Part shown: positions 1 to 6,804 of the stretch, in pieces | Position numbering within the stretch: position 1 is the first letter of the stretch | Layout of the letters: each line of letters opens with the position of its first letter | Source: an uncultured Dialister sp. | GTDB lineage: Bacteria; Bacillota_C; Negativicutes; Veillonellales; Dialisteraceae | NCBI GenBank assembly: GCA_900557365.1 | Contig: UPXR01000009.1 | Span: 1-29,347, forward strand | Reading direction: 5' to 3' | DNA length: 29,347 bases | Notes under the pieces: generated by a model | The model's input: the letters and a program-made list of their open reading frames with translations, nothing else | Told to the model about the DNA's origin: nothing | Database searches by the model: none | Translations under genes and position numbers: made by a program

Positions 1-1128
1 CAGCTTTGTTCTTTCTGTAAGAGAACTTTCCTGTGCCCATTCCCGCACCGTATGATTGAATTCGCCCTTAACGCCCATAGCACAAAGCGTAGGAATTCCG
101 CACATCGTAAGAAAAGCAGAATCACTGCCGCCGCCGACTGCAATAGCTTTCATAGCCGGCAGGCCTGCCTTCTGTGCCTCGGCATTCGCCCGTTCAAACA
201 GTTTTTCCGAGCCTTCGATTCTTTCCATCGCATTGACCTGTACAGTCCGTTCGTACTTCGTAACCGTGCTGTCTACATAGGTCTTCTTTGCAATCTCTTC
301 AAAACCTTTTTCCACACGTTTCAGTCCCGCCATATTCCGGAACCGCACATCCACGATGCACCAGGCATGTTCCGGTACAGCATTCGCCACCGTACCGCCG
401 CCGATTACGCCTACATTAACTGTTGTTCCTTCTTCAAAATCTGTAAGTGCTTCCATGTCAATGATTTTATGAGACAGTTCCAGCACTGCACTGCGGCCGT
501 CTTCCGGATTATTGCCGGCATGAGCACCGACGCCGTCAATATCCCAACGATAGCGGCAGGTTCCTTTTCGTTCAATAACAATACCGTCATCAATAAATCC
601 GGTTTCCATATTGAAGCCCATCACAGCGCCCTTGGATTCTTTCAGATAATCCTCTCCGGCAGCAGATTTTCCGTGTCCTACTTCTTCATCTCCGGCCAAA
701 ATAATTTTCAGCGGATATCGATCATAGCCCGCTTCAACAAGAAGCTTTACTGCATACAGCAGAATGGTAACGCCGCCCTTCATATCCAGTACCCCCGGGC
801 CTGTCACCTTTCCGTCTTTCACCGTAAAAGGACGTGCTGCTGCAGTTCCGTCTGCAAAAACAGTATCCATATGACCTGTAAGAATCACAAAAGGCTTGGA
901 CATATCCCCATATTCTGCTACAAGCATATTGCCTGCCTTTTCATATTCATGGAAACGAACGGTAAAGCCAACCTCTTCCAGGAATTTCCGGATGTCCTGT
1001 CCTACCGCATCCACTCCTGCCTTATTGCCGGATCCGCAGTCTCTGTCTACCAAAGAACACCATGTTTCCATCATAGCCGGCTTCATAGCCTCTGCCTGCT
1101 GAAATAATTGTTCAAGAGTTTTCTCCAT
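1..1128 (-). CDS. M20-family zinc metallopeptidase (CPG2-like), 3' end cut by window edge
   Basis: Peptidase of the M20 family, carboxypeptidase G2 / amidohydrolase type, expected to be a cytoplasmic di-zinc hydrolase of peptides or N-acyl amino acids; the substrate cannot be read from sequence. The reverse strand is open from ATG 1128 to the window edge (376 codons). Visible metal-site motifs in order: LTGHMDTV (His and Asp ligands), a GVLDMKGG stretch with the bridging Asp, AGDEEVGH with the catalytic and metal Glu pair, NMETG, and near the end FNHTVREW with the last His. The dimerisation domain contains GVGAHAGNNPEDGRSA. A GGAGG sits 8 bases before the ATG. CPG2-type proteins end soon after the FNHT motif, so probably only a few residues are missing. 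No signal peptide is seen. It is separated from murB by a terminator, so it is likely its own transcription unit. Family assignment is firm; function is not. Confidence 0.9.
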   Translation of the reverse strand, partial: MEKTLEQLFQQAEAMKPAMMETWCSLVDRDCGSGNKAGVDAVGQDIRKFLEEVGFTVRFHEYEKAGNMLVAEYGDMSKPFVILTGHMDTVFADGTAAARPFTVKDGKVTGPGVLDMKGGVTILLYAVKLLVEAGYDRYPLKIILAGDEEVGHGKSAAGEDYLKESKGAVMGFNMETGFIDDGIVIERKGTCRYRWDIDGVGAHAGNNPEDGRSAVLELSHKIIDMEALTDFEEGTTVNVGVIGGGTVANAVPEHAWCIVDVRFRNMAGLKRVEKGFEEIAKKTYVDSTVTKYERTVQVNAMERIEGSEKLFERANAEAQKAGLPAMKAIAVGGGSDSAFLTMCGIPTLCAMGVKGEFNHTVREWAQESSLTERTKL

Positions 1129-1506
1129 AATTTTTCCTCCCTGCAACATATACTCGTCAGAATAACATGCCATTAATTTATCACCATACACTTAAAAACA
1201 CAACATAAAATATGTGTACACTCAATAAAAATTTTAATATTGGAAAATCTGCCTTTCGGATAATTTGCGCTTTTTCCGCTCTGTAAATAAAATCACAGTT
1301 TTTATGGGCAGAAATGCCTTGCTATTCTCATAATATTCTATGTGCAAAATACAGAAGTCAGAAATATCCGAAATAAATAATCACACAGCAGCATCATTTA
1401 CTCCTGTTTATATCAGAAAACAGCATTACTCTTTCTCTTTTCCAGATTGCCGTAACGAATATTTCCCCTGCCTTTGCTTCGGATTCCTTTTCCCTTTCCG
1501 GACAAC
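1129..1506. other. AT-rich intergenic region upstream of the M20 peptidase gene
   Basis: No gene is supported here. On the minus strand it must hold the promoter of the M20 peptidase, but I find only a poor sigma-A match (TTGTGT, 17 bases, TAAATT near 1178-1206). An 8-base perfect palindrome, GTGTACAC, lies at 1214-1221, just upstream of that site, and could be an operator half; this is speculative. The short plus-strand open frames are low-complexity and lack ribosome binding sites. Confidence 0.4.
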
Positions 1507-1553
1507 AAAAAAGCGGCCCTTCTTCGGGTGCTTCCGAAAAACGGGTCCGCTTT
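1507..1553 (-). terminator. Rho-independent terminator after murB
   Basis: On the minus strand AAAGCGGACCC pairs with GGGCCGCTTT (one base unpaired), followed directly by a run of T. It lies about 30 bases after the murB stop and closes the secreted protein-trmL-ylbF-murB unit. Confidence 0.85.
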
Positions 1554-1581
1554 CTGCAGACATTTCTTATTTTATTCTGTA

Positions 1582-2511
1582 TTATCTTTCCTGCATGACG
1601 CCTTCGCCCAGGATGCGTACATCGAGCGGCACATGGATATTGTACTTGGCCTGGATTCGTCTCTGTACTTCATGCAGCACAGCCAGAACTTCCTCACAGG
1701 TAGCATGTCCGTTATTGACGACAAAATCCGGATGCTTGGTGGATACCTGAGCATCTCCGACAGAGTAGCCGATCAGGCCGCAGGCCTTGATCATCGGGCC
1801 GACATGATATCCCGGCGGACGAAGGTACATGGTGCCGGCGCTTCTCTTTTCCAGAGGCTGCTTGGTCCTTCGGGAAATCTGATGTTCCTGCATGTTGCGG
1901 TTGATTTCATCCGCATTGCCCGGAGACAGGTGAATCTTGACGCCGATGATAACGTCTCCGTTATGCATGAAAACACTGTCGCTTTCGCCGTAGCGGAGGT
2001 CATCCCAGCCGTAGGTCTTTCTTTCTTTTCCGTCGCGGGTCAGAGTGTAGACTTCTTCCACAACGTTTTTCATCTGATAGCCGTAGCCGTTGGCATTCAT
2101 GAAGACAGCGCCGCAGACCGTTCCGGGAATCCCTACTGCCCATTCAAAGCCCTTCAGGTTATTCTTGAGCGCTGTGCGGGAAACCGTACCTGTGCCGGCA
2201 CCGCCCATAGCAGTGATCCAGGTTTCTTCGCAGGTAATCTCCGGTTTCAGTCTGGTCGTGCAGATGGTAATTCCCCGAATTCCCAGATCCGATACCAGCA
2301 GATTGGACCCGCCGCCTACAACGGTAACGGGAATCTTTTCTTCATCCGCTTTCCGCAGGATTGTCTGCAGCTCATCAATAGAAACGGGGGTGACAAAAAC
2401 ATCAGCCGGTCCGCCGATTCCGTAAGTGCTGTGACGGCTCATCGGTTCGTTGATTTTGTAGTTTCTGTCCGGGACGCTGATTTCCTCAAAAAATGCTTTC
2501 CAGTCTCTCAT
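1582..2511 (-). CDS. murB: UDP-N-acetylenolpyruvoylglucosamine reductase MurB
   Basis: Cytoplasmic FAD enzyme that uses NADPH to reduce UDP-GlcNAc-enolpyruvate to UDP-MurNAc, the second committed step of peptidoglycan precursor synthesis. 309 residues, normal for the family. The FAD-binding part has STYGIGGPAD (28-37) and GGGSNLLV (66-73), the middle part has WAVGIPGTVCGAVFMNAN, and the C-terminal substrate domain has KHPDFVVNN and ends with VRILGEG, supplying the usual catalytic Glu. LRYGESDSVF supplies the conserved Arg. The odd point is the motif normally read as (S/N)xGSxFK(R/N)P: here it is SAGTMYLRP, so the catalytic Ser is Thr227 (codon ACC at 1831-1833). The ATG overlaps the end of the upstream YlbF-family gene by 4 bases, indicating translational coupling. 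Identity is firm; the effect of the Thr is unknown. Confidence 0.96.
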   Translation of the reverse strand: MRDWKAFFEEISVPDRNYKINEPMSRHSTYGIGGPADVFVTPVSIDELQTILRKADEEKIPVTVVGGGSNLLVSDLGIRGITICTTRLKPEITCEETWITAMGGAGTGTVSRTALKNNLKGFEWAVGIPGTVCGAVFMNANGYGYQMKNVVEEVYTLTRDGKERKTYGWDDLRYGESDSVFMHNGDVIIGVKIHLSPGNADEINRNMQEHQISRRTKQPLEKRSAGTMYLRPPGYHVGPMIKACGLIGYSVGDAQVSTKHPDFVVNNGHATCEEVLAVLHEVQRRIQAKYNIHVPLDVRILGEGVMQER

Positions 2512-2864
2512 TTTTTATCCAATTCCAATACATCCATACCCTGCGCCATTGCATCAGTAACAATTTTCTGCAAATCCGCAGCTATTTGATTCCAGCGAAT
2601 AAATGCCTGAAGATATTCCTGGGCATCGCTGTTATTGCTGACAAGAACGGCCAGCTCCTGGAGGTGCTGATACGTCTTTTCATCTTCCTTCTGACCGGCC
2701 AGCTTGGCATAGTCTGCCTGCATCTGCGCCATGATGTAGTCCTTCACCATTTTTTTCGCATCCGGATCATTCTTGATTTTTTCTCCGGCAGCGGTAAGGC
2801 GCTTCATTTCATCCGATTCCTTGATGGCCTTGGCCAGGTCATACGCAGCATCATAAGTATTCAT
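2508..2864 (-). CDS. YlbF/YmcA-family (UPF0342-like) protein
   Basis: 118-residue soluble, almost wholly alpha-helical protein of the YlbF/YheA/YmcA family. The N-terminus (MNTYDAAYDLAKAIKESDEM) and the spacing of Lys, Glu and Asp in the first helices fit this family, whose Bacillus members YlbF and YmcA form a complex with YaaT that modulates RNase Y and developmental regulators. No catalytic residues or Cys cluster motif are visible, so a direct role in RNA processing is only a guess. Its start lies 14 bases inside the 3' end of trmL and its stop overlaps the murB start by 4 bases, so it is translated as part of the trmL-murB unit. The neighbours do not point to one pathway. Family call is good, function is open. 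Confidence 0.8.
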   Translation of the reverse strand: MNTYDAAYDLAKAIKESDEMKRLTAAGEKIKNDPDAKKMVKDYIMAQMQADYAKLAGQKEDEKTYQHLQELAVLVSNNSDAQEYLQAFIRWNQIAADLQKIVTDAMAQGMDVLELDKK

Positions 2865-3357
2865 GACTTTCTCCTCCTTTAAAAAGCCGTCCGCTCTTTT
2901 TCAGGAGATGGGGAAATCCGGTCTGACGCAGTGCCTCCAGCGCCACGATTGCCACCGCATTGGACAGATTCAGGGATCTTGCTTCCTCAATCATGGGAAT
3001 GCGGATACAGGATTCCTCATTTGCCAGCAGAAGCTCCTCCGGAAGCCCCTTTGTTTCCTTTCCGAAAACCAGGACATCATCTTCCTGATAGGAAATATCC
3101 GTATAAGATTTGACAGCTTTTGTAGTGTTATAAAAAAAGCGGTGACCGGAAAGCATCCTTTGTACGGATGCAAAATCCGGATGCACATGGACCTCCAGAA
3201 GATCCCAGTAGTCCAGCCCTGCCCGTTTCAGATGCTTATCATCAATAGAAAATCCCAGAGGCTCCACCAGGTGAAGCGTCAGATGCTCCGCCGCACAAAG
3301 CCGGGAAATATTTCCCGTATTTCCGGGAATTTCCGGTTCTACCAAAACGATATGCAT
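2851..3357 (-). CDS. trmL: tRNA (cytidine/uridine(34)-2'-O)-methyltransferase TrmL
   Basis: SPOUT-class methyltransferase that uses S-adenosylmethionine to 2'-O-methylate the wobble base C/U34 of tRNA-Leu isoacceptors. 168 residues, normal for this minimal SPOUT enzyme, which lacks an extra RNA-binding domain. Signature segments are the N-terminal VEPEIPGNTGNISRLC, the central VFGKETKGLPEELL and the C-terminal trefoil-knot strand IPMIEEARSLNLSNAVAIV, where the RSLNLSN stretch binds SAM. The gene starts at ATG 3357, 12 bases after the stop of the secreted-protein gene, and its 3' end overlaps the YlbF-family gene. The window also holds tRNA-Leu(CAA) at 29076-29161, one of the classes TrmL modifies in E. 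coli. Confidence 0.93.
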   Translation of the reverse strand: MHIVLVEPEIPGNTGNISRLCAAEHLTLHLVEPLGFSIDDKHLKRAGLDYWDLLEVHVHPDFASVQRMLSGHRFFYNTTKAVKSYTDISYQEDDVLVFGKETKGLPEELLLANEESCIRIPMIEEARSLNLSNAVAIVALEALRQTGFPHLLKKSGRLFKGGESHEYL

Positions 3358-3369
3358 AAATCCCTCTTT

Positions 3370-3771
3370 TCAGAAATAATCACCATACCGGTCGCGGTAC
3401 CTGTCCGTCGTTTCTTTCCCTCCGTAAAGCTTGAAGGTTTTCGGCTTCTGTCCTCTGTAGGAAATCTGATAAATCAGTCCTTCCTCCAAGCCGTCCACGG
3501 CAATGCGGTATACATTGTCATGAAATCCGTCAAATTTCTGCGGAATCGGAGGTCCCGTGACCGTCACGCCTTCGTTGACGGAAAAGGGCGACTGATAGTC
3601 GGGAGACAGCAGATCCGCCGGATGGATTTCCTCCTCCGTCAGCGGCTCGTCCATCTCCACCTCCAGTGTCAGATCGTCCACCACATAGACATGGTTCAGC
3701 TTGTTCGCGGAAGCATAGGCAAAGGTTCCCAGTGACAGCAAAAATACCGCTGCCGCACATTTCCATTTCAT
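3370..3771 (-). CDS. Small exported protein of unknown function
   Basis: I do not recognise a family. The best start is ATG 3771, because GGAGG lies 7-8 bases upstream; an in-frame ATG at 3804 would add 11 residues but has no better site and would bury the signal peptide. From 3771 the product is 133 residues. It begins with a clear signal peptide (MKWKC, a hydrophobic run AAAVFLLSLGTFAYA, then SA), with probable cleavage after ASA around residue 22. The mature part is short, acidic in its first half (VDDLTLEVEMDEPLTEEEIHP) and predicted from residue pattern to be mainly beta, ending with Arg/Tyr/Asp-rich RDRYGDYF. It has no lipobox and no Cys in the mature part. It is the first gene of the unit that continues into trmL, the YlbF-family gene and murB. 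Periplasmic location is an inference from the signal peptide. Confidence 0.7.
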   Translation of the reverse strand: MKWKCAAAVFLLSLGTFAYASANKLNHVYVVDDLTLEVEMDEPLTEEEIHPADLLSPDYQSPFSVNEGVTVTGPPIPQKFDGFHDNVYRIAVDGLEEGLIYQISYRGQKPKTFKLYGGKETTDRYRDRYGDYF

Positions 3772-3809
3772 TTCGGTTTCCTCCGTAAAATTCTTACCGC
3801 ACACGATTC

Positions 3810-3820
3810 ATTTTACCACA
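3810..3820 (-). promoter_or_regulatory. Candidate extended -10 promoter for the secreted protein-trmL-ylbF-murB unit
   Basis: On the minus strand TGG precedes TAAAAT (3810-3815), giving an extended -10 element 39 bases before ATG 3771. No good -35 hexamer is found at 16-18 bases, so the call rests on the extended -10 alone. Confidence 0.4.
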
Positions 3821-3887
3821 AAACCCTTCCTCCTGCTGAAAAAGAGTCCTGCCGGAAGGAAACGGAAATTTCCCGGAAAAAGGCTAT

Positions 3888-3917
3888 AAAAAAACTGCGG
3901 ATGCCCGCAGTCTTTTT
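3888..3917 (-). terminator. Rho-independent terminator after rplS
   Basis: A perfect 7-base stem ACTGCGG/CCGCAGT with a 4-base loop, followed on the minus strand by a run of seven T and on the plus strand by CTTTTTATT. It lies just after the rplS stop and could work in both directions. Confidence 0.85.
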
Positions 3918-3930
3918 ATTTCCTGTTCTC

Positions 3931-4272
3931 TTACTTTCTTTCTTTGATTCTTGCAGCTTTGCCGGACAGTCCGCGCAGATAGAACAGTTTTGCACGGCGA
4001 ACAATGCCGCGGCGCTTTACTTCGATCTTGTCCAGACGCGGGGAATGCAGCAGGAATGTTCTTTCAACGCCTACGCCGTAGGAAATACGACGAACGGTGA
4101 AGGTTTCTCTGACACCGGCATTTCTTCTGGCAATAACAATGCCTTCGAATACCTGGATTCTTTCATTCTTTCCTTCGATAACCTTTACATGTACACGTAC
4201 GGTATCGCCGGGACGGAATTCAGGGATGTCATTTCTCAGCTGTTCGTTTTCCAATGTTTCGATAATATTCAC
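3931..4272 (-). CDS. rplS: Large subunit ribosomal protein bL19
   Basis: bL19 of the 50S subunit, which lies at the 30S-50S interface. The open frame extends up to a GTG at 4293, but the Shine-Dalgarno AAGGAGG lies inside that extension; the GTG at 4270-4272, eight bases after it, is the proper start and gives [11 protein letters not shown], matching the usual bL19 N-terminus and a normal length of 113 residues. Conserved blocks [29 protein letters not shown] and [12 protein letters not shown] are all present, ending with the basic [19 protein letters not shown]. In many bacteria rplS closes the rpsP-rimM-trmD operon; here it stands alone between the rpoD terminator and its own terminator, with its own consensus promoter and a leader of about 125 bases. 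Confidence 0.96.
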   Translation of the reverse strand: MNIIETLENEQLRNDIPEFRPGDTVRVHVKVIEGKNERIQVFEGIVIARRNAGVRETFTVRRISYGVGVERTFLLHSPRLDKIEVKRRGIVRRAKLFYLRGLSGKAARIKERK

Positions 4273-4400
4273 GATCTTTTCCTCCTTACTCACTGAACAT
4301 ACATGCCGATCGTTTATGGCAGAGGTCTGTTCGGACTGACAGTGCGAAGGCTCTTCTCCGATCCGAGGTCATCAGAAAAAGCGGCCTTCATGCTGAACGC
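4273..4400 (-). promoter_or_regulatory. Long 5' leader of rplS with nested inverted repeats
   Basis: About 125 bases separate the predicted transcription start from the rplS GTG start. GAAGGC (4346-4351) and GCCTTC (4384-4389) form the outer arms of an inverted repeat that encloses a second one (TTCTCC with GGAG-type arms around GATCCGAGG). Several ribosomal protein operons, including rplS in some Firmicutes, are known to carry autoregulatory leaders. Whether this is one is an inference from length and pairing only. Confidence 0.35.
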
Positions 4401-4406
4401 TTAAGT

Positions 4407-4436
4407 ATTATACTACAACCGAAAGAGGCTTCGCAA
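4407..4436 (-). promoter_or_regulatory. Sigma-A type promoter of rplS
   Basis: TTGCGA (4431-4436), 18 bases, then a perfect TATAAT (4407-4412) on the minus strand, upstream of the rplS leader and downstream of the rpoD terminator. Confidence 0.75.
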
Positions 4437-4483
4437 TCTTTTTTCCGTTTTTTCTGAAGAAAAAATTCTACGGGAAAAACACA

Positions 4484-4530
4484 GAAAAAACCGGCGGAAA
4501 TGCTTCTGCCATTTCTCCGCCGGTTTCTTT
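4484..4530 (-). terminator. Rho-independent terminator after rpoD
   Basis: On the minus strand AAACCGGCGGA pairs with TCCGCCGGTTT, with additional AATG/CATT pairing around the loop, followed by a T run. It begins about 20 bases after the rpoD stop. Confidence 0.88.
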
Positions 4531-4547
4531 TCCCTGTGCTTTATCCT

Positions 4548-5735
4548 TTAATAGCCTGCCATGGGCATAGCCTGCTTTTTCAGCTTTTTCAGAGCTTTGC
4601 CCTCGATCTGACGGATACGTTCGCGGGTAACGCCGAAGTGTTTTCCCACTTCCTCCAGCGTTCTCGGCGTGCCGTCATCCATACCGAAGCGCAGGGCCAG
4701 GACGCCCTTTTCTCTTTCGGTAAGGGTATCGAGCATGCGGTATACCTGTTCTCTTCTCATGGTTGCCGTTGCTTCATCTTCCGGAGATGCGGTTTTCTGG
4801 TCTTCGATGAAATCGCCCAGATGGGAATCTTCCTTTTCGCCGATCGGTGTTTCCAGAGAAATCGGATCCTGCGCTGCTTTCTTTGCTTCCCGGATCTTAT
4901 CCACGGAAATCCCCATCTCCCGGGAAAGTTCTTCGTTGGTGGCTTCTCTGCCGTGTTCCTGCAGGAATTTTCTTCCTACGCGGTTCATCTTGTTGATAGT
5001 TTCCACCATATGGACCGGGACACGGATCGTTCTTGCCTGGTCGGCAATGGAACGGGTAATCGCCTGACGGATCCACCAGGTCGCATAAGTTGAGAATTTA
5101 TATCCCTTGGTATAGTCGAATTTGTCCACTGCCTTCAGGAGGCCGATATTTCCTTCCTGAATCAGATCCAGGAACGGCATGCCTCTTCCGGGATATTTCT
5201 TTGCGATGGAAACCACCAGACGGAGATTGGCATTGGCCATTTCCTTTTTCGCCTGCTGAGCAGCTTCCTTCTCTTCCGGTGTCGCATCCGGAGCCTTTCC
5301 TTTTTCAATCTGCTTGGCCAGCGCCATTTCCTGTTCTGCAGAAAGGAGCGGATTGGAACCGCATTCCCGCAGATAAAGCCGGACCGGATCGCTTATGCCC
5401 GCATTGACTGCATTATAATCCCCGTCGCCGGCATCTGCCGCAGCCCAGTCCTTATCATGATCCAGTCCGTCTTCTTCGGTGTCCAGAATCATGTCGTCGG
5501 AAATATCCTCATCTCCGCTGAAATCTTCCTGATCATCGGCATCACTGTCTGTATTGTAAACCAGCTCGATGTTATGTTCATGCAGGACCCGGAAAAGGCT
5601 GTCCAGCTGTTTCTGAGTCAGCTTCTTTTCCTGTGTGAATTGAAGAATATCCTCATAAAAAATATTTCCGTCGCTGTTCGTTTTGCCCTGCAGTTCCTTT
5701 AGCCACTGTGCGAGCTGTGCTGCCTTAGCTGCCAA
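4548..5735 (-). CDS. rpoD: Primary RNA polymerase sigma factor RpoD/SigA
   Basis: Housekeeping sigma-70 factor that directs RNA polymerase to TTGACA/TATAAT promoters such as those seen in this window. The frame opens at TTG 5762, but AGGAGGTG at 5742-5749 lies inside that extension; the TTG at 5733-5735, six bases after it, is the likely start and gives 395 residues beginning [11 protein letters not shown]. Domains in order: a helical region 1.1 (about 1-80), a very acidic spacer rich in Asp and Glu (about 80-120), region 1.2 ([21 protein letters not shown]), region 2 with [12 protein letters not shown] and [17 protein letters not shown], then [17 protein letters not shown] for -10 recognition, region 3, and region 4 with the helix-turn-helix [19 protein letters not shown] for -35 recognition. 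No dnaG precedes it, unlike the common dnaG-rpoD order. It has its own promoter and terminator. Confidence 0.96.
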   Translation of the reverse strand: MAAKAAQLAQWLKELQGKTNSDGNIFYEDILQFTQEKKLTQKQLDSLFRVLHEHNIELVYNTDSDADDQEDFSGDEDISDDMILDTEEDGLDHDKDWAAADAGDGDYNAVNAGISDPVRLYLRECGSNPLLSAEQEMALAKQIEKGKAPDATPEEKEAAQQAKKEMANANLRLVVSIAKKYPGRGMPFLDLIQEGNIGLLKAVDKFDYTKGYKFSTYATWWIRQAITRSIADQARTIRVPVHMVETINKMNRVGRKFLQEHGREATNEELSREMGISVDKIREAKKAAQDPISLETPIGEKEDSHLGDFIEDQKTASPEDEATATMRREQVYRMLDTLTEREKGVLALRFGMDDGTPRTLEEVGKHFGVTRERIRQIEGKALKKLKKQAMPMAGY

Positions 5736-5862
5736 AAAGGACACCTCCTGTTTCAATCCCAATTTTTCAAACCGAAAGTCTGCTCCCCCTCATCATTTCA
5801 TGCTTCTCATAAAGCCTTTCTCAAGCAGACCGCTTTCTTTTCTTATACTGAATCAGAATAAC

Positions 5863-5891
5863 ATAATACTCTAAATAATGATAAAAAGCAA
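5863..5891 (-). promoter_or_regulatory. Sigma-A type promoter of rpoD
   Basis: TTGCTT (5886-5891), exactly 17 bases, then TATTAT (5863-5868) on the minus strand, about 130 bases before the TTG start. It lies after the terminator of the upstream gene, so rpoD is read independently. Confidence 0.7.
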
Positions 5892-5913
5892 TATAAAAAT
5901 AAGCCGTTCTCAC

Positions 5914-5956
5914 AAAAGAAAAAAGCTGCGAAAAATCTTTCCGTTTCTCACAGCCC
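5914..5956 (-). terminator. Terminator after the small CxxCxxC membrane protein gene
   Basis: On the minus strand GCTGTGAGAAA pairs with TTTTTCGCAGC (one G-T pair and one bulge), followed by TTTTTTCTTTT. It lies about 25 bases after the stop of the gene ending at 5980. Confidence 0.7.
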
Positions 5957-5979
5957 TTTCCGCTTCGCTCATTCTCCTT

Positions 5980-6285
5980 TTATTTCTTTCCTCTGATTCT
6001 TTTCAGAAGGAAACAAAGATTCATTCCCGAAATGACAGCAGCCGCCGCATGAACCGCCGGGATCAGCCGGCAGGTCTTTTTCTCTTCCTCCGGCTCGGCC
6101 GGGCAGGAGACTTCCGTCTCCTGCATCGGCTCCTCTCCGCACTTTCCGCACTGTCTGCATTTTCGGATTGCCAGGGCTGCAAGCAATACACCCCCGACAG
6201 CGCCCAAACCCAAACCGGCGAGCCATTTATTTCTTCTATCCATCCTGTTCGGCAGAAATCCTGCCTTCCCCCTTTCCGGAACCAT
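5980..6285 (-). CDS. Unrecognised small membrane protein with a CxxCxxC motif
   Basis: I do not recognise this gene. From ATG 6285 it is 101 residues; a second in-frame ATG at 6243 would give 87 residues (MDRRNKWLAG). AAGGAA lies 8 bases before 6285, while the 6243 start has only an AGG abutting it, so 6285 is slightly favoured. Visible parts: a Gly/Ala/Leu-rich probable membrane segment (about 22-40), then at once RKCRQCGKCG with Cys 43, 46 and 49, an acidic linker with Cys 61 and 72, and a second hydrophobic segment (about 79-95) ending in a basic tail. The Cys spacing could bind a metal or be redox active, but only the spacing supports this. A TATAAT lies 11 bases before ATG 6285, so the leader would be very short. 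It is flanked by two terminators and so is a single-gene unit. Confidence 0.55.
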   Translation of the reverse strand: MVPERGKAGFLPNRMDRRNKWLAGLGLGAVGGVLLAALAIRKCRQCGKCGEEPMQETEVSCPAEPEEEKKTCRLIPAVHAAAAVISGMNLCFLLKRIRGKK

Positions 6286-6343
6286 GGAATCTTTTCCTTA
6301 TTATACGCTCTCTTCCTGGGATATATCCACTGCCGTACAAGGT

Positions 6344-6382
6344 AAAAGAGATCCTTCGTGTTATCGAAGAATCTCTTTTTTT
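6344..6382 (-). terminator. Terminator of the tRNA-Pro/tRNA-Arg transcript
   Basis: GAGATTCTTCG pairs with CGAAGGATCTC (one T-G pair) around a 6-base loop, with a T run on the minus strand and a longer T run on the plus strand. It begins right at the CCA end of tRNA-Arg. Confidence 0.8.
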
Positions 6383-6458
6383 GGTGACCCAGGAGGGATT
6401 CGAACCCACGACCCACCGCTTAGAAGGCGGTTGCTCTATCCAACTGAGCTACTGAGCC
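6382..6458 (-). tRNA. tRNA-Arg (anticodon TCT)
   Basis: 77-base tRNA reading AGA. The acceptor strands GGCTCAG and CTGGGTC pair with two G-T pairs, the D loop has AGTTGGAT, the anticodon stem is ACCGC/GCGGT around loop CTTCTAA, and the T arm is GTGGG-TTCGAAT-CCCTC (one G-T pair). The CCA end is encoded. It follows tRNA-Pro by 13 bases on the same transcript. Confidence 0.97.
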
Positions 6459-6471
6459 ATATTCTTTTATT

Positions 6472-6547
6472 TGGTCGGGGCAGCCGGACTCGAACTGGCG
6501 ACCCCCTGCTCCCAAAGCAGGTGCGCTACCAACTGCGCTATGCCCCG
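6472..6547 (-). tRNA. tRNA-Pro (anticodon TGG)
   Basis: 76-base tRNA reading CCA and, with wobble, other proline codons. Acceptor CGGGGCA/TGCCCCG, anticodon stem CCTGC/GCAGG around loop TTTGGGA, T arm GCCAG-TTCGAGT-CCGGC (one G-C to G-T difference tolerated), CCA encoded. First gene of the tRNA-Pro/tRNA-Arg transcript, starting about 12 bases after the -10 box. Confidence 0.97.
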
Positions 6548-6559
6548 CAATACTTGACT

Positions 6560-6588
6560 ATTATATTACAGCTGCTTCCTTTCGTCAA
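6560..6588 (-). promoter_or_regulatory. Strong promoter of the tRNA-Pro/tRNA-Arg operon
   Basis: TTGACG (6583-6588), exactly 17 bases, then a perfect TATAAT (6560-6565) on the minus strand. The predicted start leaves only about six bases before the mature tRNA-Pro. A short perfect inverted repeat AATTTCC/GGAAATT lies just upstream at 6600-6617. Confidence 0.88.
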
Positions 6589-6735
6589 GTCTTTTGCTGA
6601 ATTTCCCCGAGGAAATTTCTCAGCCGGCAGACCCGGGCAAAGCGGGCGGCCGGAAAGTTCTGCTTCCGCCTCCTCCGGTCCGGTATTCTGCATCTCCCGC
6701 ATTTTATCCGATTCTTTTTCTGTTTCTGCATGCTG

Positions 6736-6769
6736 TAAAAAAAAGACGCCCGCATTCAACGGACGTCTG
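6736..6769 (-). terminator. Terminator at the end of the 16-gene LPS/Lpt operon
   Basis: On the minus strand AGACGTCCG pairs with CGGGCGTCT (one T-G pair), followed by eight T. It lies 36 bases after the stop of the YqgF-like gene and is the first clear terminator downstream of lpxI. Confidence 0.87.
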
Positions 6770-6804
6770 ATCAGCTCTGCAGGAAATTCCCGCACTTTTT
6801 GATT

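Noticed and set aside
52..1107. Long plus-strand open frame opposite the M20 peptidase
   Set aside because: It is the antisense of a gene with all M20 metal motifs, has no ribosome binding site, and its composition (many Cys, His and Phe) is that of a shadow frame.
1474..2589. 371-codon plus-strand frame over murB
   Set aside because: Antisense to murB, runs across the murB terminator, with no recognisable domain or ribosome binding site.
5878..6345. 155-codon plus-strand frame opposite the CxxCxxC protein
   Set aside because: It runs antisense through the rpoD promoter and a terminator, and the minus-strand frame has better start signals and a coherent membrane topology.
6538..6795. 85-codon minus-strand frame between the YqgF-like gene and tRNA-Pro
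   Set aside because: It crosses the operon terminator, the tRNA promoter and the tRNA-Pro end, so it is not a plausible gene.
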